DNA of 64,000 bases, from positions 9,582,539 through 9,646,538 of the forward strand of contig NC_087070.1 of assembly GCF_963678635.1 (NCBI RefSeq), written 5' to 3'. The translations under genes were made by a program, and so were the position numbers. The stretch comes from Symsagittifera roscoffensis (taxonomy: Eukaryota; Xenacoelomorpha; Acoela; Convolutidae). This document shows, piece by piece, positions 57,830 to 64,000 of this stretch. Every line of letters starts with the position of its first letter. Positions within the stretch are counted from its first letter, which is position 1. The notes below the pieces were generated by a model that was not told where the DNA came from, made no database searches, and saw only the letters and a program-made list of their open reading frames with translations.

Positions 57830-60800
57830 TCATTTAAAATCAATACAATGATTTTTTTCACTATATTTTTGTTTCCTGTCGTACAAATTTTTGCGTACTT
57901 TCCAGCAATGAGTAATGCAGAGATTCTGCATAACAATCTGAATGTACGGCCTACTCAATTTGTCAACCCTTGCTCGAAACCTACACTTACACAAATTGCA
58001 CAATCAACTCAACGTTTGCTTCTTCTGTGCCCGTTACTCACCGTCACCCTTGACAAAGGAAAATGTGTCGACCGATCGGTTATAATGAACGGAGCAAGCG
58101 CGGAAAATTTTTTCAAGTCAAAATCATCCTATGTACTTTTTTTTAGAAAATTGTAATCAGTAGATACTTTTTGGAAGTTTTTAATTGTTTAATATCTTCA
58201 GCGCGCGTTACCTCCATTATAATCGATTGTTCTTTAATTTTTGTTGAGATGCGGGTCAGCGTGCATTTTTCAATGCACACAAAGTCGTTCGCACGTTCAA
58301 AGCTAAAGATGTTCACCCGCTGTTCAATTTCATTTTTTTGCTGCAAAAATTTAATTTCTGTTACTCATTTTTTGTTAATCAGCTTTTACTTTTAACTTTT
58401 TTCTTACTTTTTCTTACAATACCGAGCTTATAGTTTTATTATGACTCTACGCTCGCTATTGTAAAAAACTGAAAAAAATAGAGTCTTCCGATGTCTCTAC
58501 TTTTGTTTCTAACCAAACTCGCAATTAAAAGTGTTAGAATCACGATCTGTACCAAACTCGCAAATAAAAGTGCTGTAATAACAAATTCTTAGCATCTGTT
58601 CGCTGCTTTAATTACGAATAGTTTTTGTCGATTGTTAAGCGTCCGTGACTGAGAGAGAAGAATGTGAGATCTTAATTCTCGAGGTAGAAAGTTGGAATCC
58701 GACTCAAATCAAAATTTTTACTTAGTCGAGGTTTTTTTTCTACTTTTCATTACTTCACTTGATTGAGTTACTTTTTTGTCGTTTTTTTTCTAGTGTTTGT
58801 GAAGCGCAGCTTCGCTTTTGCGTTCGAAACTTCTAGAGGGATCTGAAGTTTGGAGTTGTTTCATTTTTGTTTTTGTTTATCTAAGTATATACTGATCTTG
58901 ACGCGCTCGCAATGAAAATTTGGGCTCTATTCTAGTTTCCCACACCCCTCTTAAAATAAAAAAAAACTGTTCATAAAATGTTCTTACGGCAGTTTGCATG
59001 AAAGAAACTTAAAAATTGGTTCGCGCTGACACAGTTTTTTGCAGTTTATAACATGAAAAACCGTTTTAAGAAGCCGTTCATGTACTGAATTTTACAAAGG
59101 GTAGGGGAAACTGGAGAAGAGCCAAAAAATGTTTTTTGTTGTCAAAATCATTCAATAAGTGCCTAAAATTTGCATTTTTTTTTGTCAAAATCATTTAAAA
59201 AGTAACATTTTTGAGCTTCCTCTCAAAGTAGTATGCACATACATACATACATACAAACATACATAAATACATACATACATATATATGTACATATATACAT
59301 ACATTCATACAGACATACATGTATAACATACATACAGATGTTAAGGACCTCCAGTTTTGAACCCCTAATTGAACAGCAGTTATGCAACTTTAGATCGAAA
59401 AAATCTTCGTACAATATCTACTGCAAGTCAATTATAATCGAAGCGAAAATTATTCAATTATAATTGATTTGCAATAGAAATTATTGCTTTGTTACGCTTA
59501 CGATTTGCAAGCGTTGTAAAACTGGAATATAGAGTTTTTTCTAGTTAACAACTAGTTTAACAAAATCAGTTGAATATGTTAGCTCGTCTGTTAGCCACAA
59601 CCACATCAAAAAGTTGCTGAGTAGTAACGAGAAAGCCTGCCTGTCAACAGATTTTTTCTGAGCATGTCGACCTTTTAAATGGCCGTTCCCTTCAAAACGT
59701 TATTCTTGGTTTCAAGTCAACTCTTGGTTTTAGTTCTCTTTTCTGCTTTTTGTGTTAGGTTTTTGTTTTAATTTTAAGTAGTTTTTTTGGCTTAAATAGT
59801 TTCAGCTGATGCATATCTGTTTAGTTGCCTGTTGATTTGTTGCATGGAGCGCCTAATTTCATTTGTTTTGATTTTGTTTCGGCTCAACAGTCGTCAACCC
59901 AAGTTTTGTCTGCTCAGTATCCGCTTATTGAATTTGGTTCTTAATGCTTATCTAACACGGCAGTTGTTTTTTTTTCCTTCAAATTTCACGCATTCCAGAC
60001 AAACATTAAAAAATTAATTTTTCAAACTTTTTTTTCAAATATATGTTTTTTTTCGATTCAGATTGCGTCCCTTTATGGGATAGCTGCCGTGCCATTTTTT
60101 GTTTTATCGCAAGTAGAGCGAAGCTCCGCTTTGTGTCTGTGTTGAAAGTTTGCATTATAATCAATTTTAAATTGATTATAATTTGTTAGTTTTCACTTTT
60201 ATAGACACGAACACCAAGTCTCCCTAATGCATTTTTGGAACGCTGGTAATGCTCCCGTTGAATCAATTTGCAATTTTTTTAATAACTTTTGAATAGGTTC
60301 GAAAACTATTGAGAAATATCATATTCCTTTGAAAACTGCGTTTGGTAAGAATTGATTTCGCCAGTAGATGATTCATAGAAAAAACCAGGGTTCTGAACTC
60401 TCATAATTGTTTTCTAGTTTAGAAAAATATTTCCATAAAGTGGACGTTTTGTATGGTTTTAACTTTGACCTGAGCTAGCTGAATGGTATAATCTTAACAT
60501 CCTTTTCGGTCTACAAAACACAATCATTTCTGCAGACGGCTGAAACAACAAGTTCAGGGTTTTCAGTAAGAATTTTCATTTTTGAATGGTATTTTTTTTG
60601 TCAACCAGCTTGATAGGCCTAATTCAAGGTGTAATTAATTGGTTTGACAGAGAGCGAATATAACCAGCGCCAATAGTAAGCTATGATATGCTTACAAGAT
60701 ATCACCTTGCAAACTGCGGAGCACGTGCAGTTTGAACCGACAACCATTTGATTGTTGGGCACCATCACTACCGGAGTGCCACAATGCCACAATCTATTAC
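57830..60800 (-). CDS. Unidentified Cys-rich protein gene (3-4 exons)
   Basis: Minus-strand exons at 60800-60706 (acceptor TTATTATTTCAG; donor GTGATA), 58340-58212 (acceptor AATTTTTGCAG; donor GTAACG) and 58128-58042 (acceptor GTACATAG; donor GTGAGT) connect in phase 0 and stay open. A possible last exon runs 57925-57830 to a TGA. Encoded pieces include WHCGTPVVMVPNNQ, SNCTCSAVCK, FVCIEKCTLTR and KKFSALAPFIITDRSTHFP. The closely spaced cysteines (C-x-C-x3-C) suggest an extracellular, disulfide-bonded domain, which is inference. I do not recognise the family. The 5' end is missing and should lie between 60800 and the SLC6 gene at 61704. The strongest support is three consecutive exons with good sites and consistent phase; the middle intron holds a SINE-A. 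Confidence 0.5.
58500..58824 (+). repeat. SINE-A, short form (antisense to the host gene)
   Basis: Two tandem head-like pieces (ACCAAACTCGCAATTAAAAG and ACCAAACTCGCAAATAAAAG), then GCATCTGTTCGCTGCTTTAA, CGTCCGTGACTGAGAG, AAAGTTGGAATCCGACTC, and the tail GTGAAGCGCAGCTTCGC. The tandem head parallels the large head expansion at 8.7-9.85 kb. Confidence 0.65.
59233..59338. repeat. (CATA)n microsatellite
   Basis: An imperfect CATA run with some interruptions. The overlapping open frames rich in Tyr, His and Met are readings of the microsatellite. Confidence 0.9.
59490..60145 (+). repeat. SINE-B copy (antisense to the host gene)
   Basis: Head TTACGATTTGCAAGCGTTGT, AGTTAACAACTAGTTTAAC, internal TTTCGGCTCAACAGTCGTC, tail TTTATCGCAAGTAGAGCGAA GCTCCGCTTTGTGTCTGTGT. 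Confidence 0.55.
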
Positions 60801-61069
60801 CTGAAATAATAATGTTTTTGTTTCTTTGCTGCAAACCATTCATCGAAATGCACTTGTCAGTCAACGGCCAATCTTTTCATCGCGTTTTTGTGTTGATTTT
60901 TTCAGGATAATTTTGCGGCTCAAACAAAGTTTAAAGCAAAAATGTGATATGTTATTTGACCACATTATTTTTCCGACTATTGAAAATAAGGACGAATTTG
61001 GTATTCGGATTTTTTGTTTTTTTTTCTTGCAATTTTTTTTGTTCTTTTTTTTAAACGCAAATAGTTAAC

Positions 61070-61260
61070 AGAATGAATCGATTTCGGAATGGAATATATC
61101 AATTCAATTTAAAGCCCTTTCAGTCGTGATTTGACCGGCAGTAAATAATTTTGTCCCGTTGTCGAGAAAAACTTATTTACAATTTTCAAGTTTTAGTTTA
61201 ATTTTGAGCGAGTTAAGCTAAGCGTTCATGTAAAGTTTGTTATATAAAAAGTTAACCTTA
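61070..61260 (+). repeat. SINE-C fragment
   Basis: AATCGATTTCGGAATGG, ATATATCAATTCAATTTAAA, TTTCAGTCGTGATTTGACC, GAGAAAAACTTATTTACAA, TTTTGAGCGAGTTAAGC: same order as the 8460 copy. Confidence 0.45.
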
Positions 61261-61639
61261 GTTTCGGCTTTTTTGGCTTAAAAGTTTGATTTTAAATAAT
61301 AGAAAAGTCGTTTTTGAAGTTTCACTTAGCTCTTTCTTGGAAATAAAGGTTTTCTAGAGAAAATTAAAAATTATTGCGCATTAACTTCAAAAAATTATTT
61401 TTTTTTGTAATTTTGGTTGCCATTCATTATTAAGACCACTTTTGTCGATTTTGCCTATTTTGTTTATTTTTTACGATTTCATATAATTCTATTATCGCTA
61501 CACACACAAAATATACACTTATTTGAATAAAATCAGAACACATTTTTGTAGTTTTTTTTATGGATGTATGAACATTCTGTGCTACTTGCTTAAAAACCGG
61601 CTATTCTTTAAATTTTAATATTTTTTAATATAGGGATAT

Positions 61640-61645
61640 TTTATT
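61640..61645 (-). terminator. Poly(A) signal AATAAA of the SLC6 gene
   Basis: On the minus strand GCAATAAAATATCC lies about 58 bases after the TAA stop at 61704-61706, the usual distance for a short 3' UTR. Confidence 0.55.
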
Positions 61646-61703
61646 GCTTTTCTTTATATGAACAACAAACATAATAAAATCATATATTGCGTTTTAAAAT
61701 GTT

Positions 61704-62438
61704 TTACAAAGACAGTTTTAAACTCGATTTTTGGCCGTCTGTAATGAATTGTTCTCCTAGTTTTTCTCTGATCAGCTCGTTGTTGCGTCTCCTGTCTGAG
61801 TCATCAGCTGGACCCCAGTCGGCAGCTGGTCTGAGGTTCCGCGTGATTCTCTCTTTCAAAGTTGGCGCTTTCGTGGCGCAGATTTTAAACACCGCATAGA
61901 GTGGAATTGGCAATAGCTCTAAAAATAAATCTATGGCTGTAAAAATGTTTAACGAATTCAAAATATCTTTTTTTTGCTTTCAGCCATCTTGTTTTTTTTT
62001 GGTTGCTCAAGTTCAGTTTACTTTTTTTCAACAGAAGTTATTGTCATTAGATATTATTTTTCATTGAAATGGGTTAAAGAGGCTCTGACTTTTTGCAACG
62101 AAGAAGCCAAATGTAATCTTTTTGACTTTTCTGGTGATAGGACTTTTAGAATTAATTTTGTTTTAAGCCCGTCTAATTTTAATTGGGCAACTTAGATAGA
62201 CAAATTTTTCACTTCATGAAAATGCACTTTTAAAAAAAGTTTAATCATAAATGCATGACTGACCTGTGGCCATGATAGCTGCCCCGAATACTTTGCACCA
62301 AGAGGGGAACTTGTATGTCCCAAGAGTGACGTCACTGTAGTTGATGACGTCAGAGACTAGGAGAGTGAGGAGGACGAGAGGGGCTGAGAAGCACCAGCAG
62401 AACTTCCAGTACACACTCACTGCACGACCAGTCATCGT
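61704..62438 (-). CDS. SLC6 Na+/Cl- neurotransmitter symporter, last two exons (glycine-transporter-like)
   Basis: Two minus-strand exons, 62438-62264 (acceptor TTATGTTGCAG; donor GTCAGT; starts in phase 0) and 61936-61704 (acceptor CATTTTTACAG), join in phase 1 and give the C-terminal 135 residues. The first carries TM11 and its flanks: an Arg-Ala loop, then VYWKFCWCFSAPLVLLTLLV and VINYSDVTLGTYKFPSW, the order seen in SLC6 carriers. The second supplies TM12 (LFLELLPIPLYAVFKIC) and the tail TLKERITRNLRP..DWGPAD, which resembles the tail of glycine transporters (...RDWGPA). SLC6 proteins import amino acids or transmitters across the plasma membrane with Na+ and Cl-. The C-terminus ends KLSL, possibly a PDZ ligand (inference). 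Upstream exons must lie beyond the window or in the remaining 1.5 kb, where none is seen. Confidence 0.9.
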
Positions 62439-62451
62439 CTGCAACATAAAT

Positions 62452-62990
62452 GTTTTTTTTTGAAGTGAAAGAATATCATATTTTTAGAGCAAATCAGTTT
62501 TTTTCTGATCTGAAAGAATATCATTTTTGGAACATAAATCTGCTTTTTTTTTTCTGAATTGAAAGAATGTAGTTTTTGGAACAAATCTGTTTTTTTTTCT
62601 GAGCTGAAAGATTATCATTTTTGGAACATATATCTGTTTTTCTGAACTGAACGAATATCAGTTTTGGAACATAAATCTGCTTTTTTTCTGAACTGAAAGA
62701 ATATAATTTTTAGAACATAAATCAGTTTTTTTCTCTGAATTGAATATCAGTTTTTAGAATGTAAACCAGACTTTTTTGAACTGAAAGATCATTCATTACG
62801 AGGCCAAACTGTGCATTGTATAGGCGCACAATTTTGTGTCTGTGTGTTTCTGGATTCCAGAGACAAGTCTCTAAGTGTTAAAACTTTGTCGAAGCGATCA
62901 AAGAAAATAAAAAAATTGAGTATCATTTTTTAGAATATAAACCAGATTTTATTGAACTGAAAGAATATCATTCATTAAGAGGCCAAACTG
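62452..62990. repeat. Minisatellite of ~50-56 bp at the SLC6 splice acceptor
   Basis: About seven units of TCTGAACTGAAAGAATATCA followed by TTTTTGGAACATAAATCTGC and a T run, from 62452 to about 62795. A further diverged pair at about 62765-62810 and 62930-62990 shares ATCATTCATTA.GAGGCCAAACTG. It begins only about 14 bases upstream (in gene sense) of the exon at 62438. Confidence 0.8.
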
Positions 62991-63051
62991 AGTTTTTTCT
63001 CACCCCAAGTGATTTTTTTCACGATCATATTTAATCTTTGAGAGCAATTAC

Positions 63052-63698
63052 TATTTACTTTTGCGAAGCGAGTGTATTAGAACGAACCTTTTATTTTTCC
63101 AAATCTAAGTTGAAAATTTTGCTGCCACTTTTGGGGCACCTTCACAGTTTTATCATAGCATATGCTTTGACATTGGAATAGCAATAAGTTGGCACAGTTG
63201 ATATATTTTTATTTCATCAATTGAACCGAAAAGGTGATTTGTTTCAAGCAACATAACAATAATGAAAACTCGATTTCAGAAATTTTCCAATTCGATGTAC
63301 CTCGCAATTGTTTATACATAATGTGGCTTTATGCTTTGCAATTTTTTACTTGTAAAAGTAGTGTGGATGCCTTCAGTTTGTTATATTACAAATTTTATTT
63401 GCAAAATTGAGTCTTTTTGTATTTGGTACCACTTTTGCTGAATTGCATTGGCTATTTATTAGCATAGGTAGCTGCTTTATTCGTGACCATTGATGTCTTT
63501 GTTAAGCTTGCGTGGCTGAGTGAACAATGCGTGAGACTCAAAATCTCTTATTGCAGTAGGTCGCAGATTGGAATCCGACACGTAGCCGAGTTTTACTAGT
63601 TCGAGGCCTATTTCTACTTTTTCTTATTTCACTTGATAGAGCTGATTTTTGGTCGTGTTCTCGCAAGTGTTTGCGAAGCGCAGCTTCGCCTCTGTGTT
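63052..63698 (+). repeat. SINE-A, long form, copy 3
   Basis: Head TTTACTTTTGCGAAGCGAGT, body TTGGCACAGTTGATATATTT and ACATAATGTGGCTTTATGC, box module GCGTGGCTGAGTG / GAGACTCAAAATCTC / TCGCAGATTGGAATCC, then TTTGCGAAGCGCAGCTTCGC CTCTGTGT. It is the best preserved long copy, including the terminal hairpin. Confidence 0.78.
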
Positions 63699-63899
63699 AA
63701 ATTTTCAACTCAGCAAGACTAACTAGTTTAAAAATGAGAAATGGATGACCTTAAAAATTCAAAATCGGTTAACTAGAGCCAAACGTCTGCTTACGATAGT
63801 TTGAACATTCCAGACACTTTTCCCACGAAGGATTTAAAAAAGTTGGAGCTGCTCAACTGACTACGGAGTACATCTGGTGCCCTTGGTTTAAAAATTAGA

Positions 63900-64000
63900 T
63901 GCCTTCTAGTTATGTTTCTGGGCTGGGTAATGTTGCCTCACTTTCAAGCAACGAACACGGATCATGGTGGGCCTCGAACCTCTGACCTTTCGATTTAGAG
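63900..64000 (-). repeat. tRNA-like SINE fragment at the right edge
   Basis: Read on the minus strand: CTAAATCGAAAGGTCAGAGG then TTCGAGGCCCACCATGATCC. The B-box-like core matches a piece near 10935 (TCGAAAGGTCGCTGGTTCGA GACCCACC). The element continues beyond the window. Confidence 0.45.

Noticed and set aside
57848..58156. A 102-codon plus-strand frame with a hydrophobic start
   Set aside because: It overlaps minus-strand exons with much better splice-site and phase support (58128-58042); most likely the shadow of those.
59223..59463. Open frames on both strands over the CATA run
   Set aside because: Low-complexity microsatellite readings. One minus-strand frame continues into unique sequence, but its only good acceptor would put a TAG first.

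Overview
The window is nuclear DNA from an animal, probably an AT-rich marine invertebrate. The evidence is small exons split by GT-AG introns with polypyrimidine-CAG acceptors, a torsin, an SLC6 transporter, tRNA-derived SINEs, non-LTR retrotransposon remnants and a nucleosome-length satellite. The species cannot be named from sequence alone. Most of the window is repeat; exons make up only a few percent.

Layout. (1) 1-4707, plus strand: last four visible exons of an unidentified membrane or secreted protein. (2) 8119-19630, plus strand: an unidentified small, Ser/Lys/acid-rich protein reconstructed from five phase-compatible exons. Its introns hold a 56-bp minisatellite that is an expanded SINE head (8.7-9.85 kb), a 3.8-kb near-perfect palindrome (12.18-16.0 kb), a perfect 63-bp hairpin (17.14-17.29 kb) and many tRNA-derived SINEs. 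(3) 22621-24589, plus strand: a two-exon gene for an unidentified secreted protein of about 578 residues. A 5'-truncated non-LTR retrotransposon with a 12-13 bp target duplication has landed at its last codons. (4) 25.72-31.61 and 34.12-43.61 kb: arrays of a satellite of about 166-178 bp with higher-order structure. They are separated by a second, 5'-truncated copy of gene 3 (31613-32980), made by a roughly 8.4-kb tandem duplication with a 4-bp CTAT microhomology at the junction. (5) 45161-54629, plus strand: a complete three-exon torsin (AAA+ ATPase of the ER lumen and nuclear envelope). Its 7.8-kb first intron carries SINEs and a decayed non-LTR element. (6) 55.8-57.8 kb: SINEs and a decayed LTR-retrotransposon gag fragment broken by a SINE. 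(7) 57.8-60.8 kb, minus strand: three or four exons of an unidentified Cys-rich protein. (8) 61704-62438, minus strand: the last two exons of an SLC6 (glycine-transporter-like) Na+/Cl- neurotransmitter symporter that enters from beyond the right edge.

The genes do not form an operon or pathway. The unusual content is genome architecture: SINE families with different heads but the same 3' hairpin tail, a tandemly amplified SINE head, a large palindrome inside an intron, and satellite DNA that recombined with a protein gene and trapped a second copy between two arrays. The torsin is also odd: its Walker B aspartate is replaced by leucine, its Walker A ends in GKT rather than the usual torsin GKN, and no separate signal peptide is visible.
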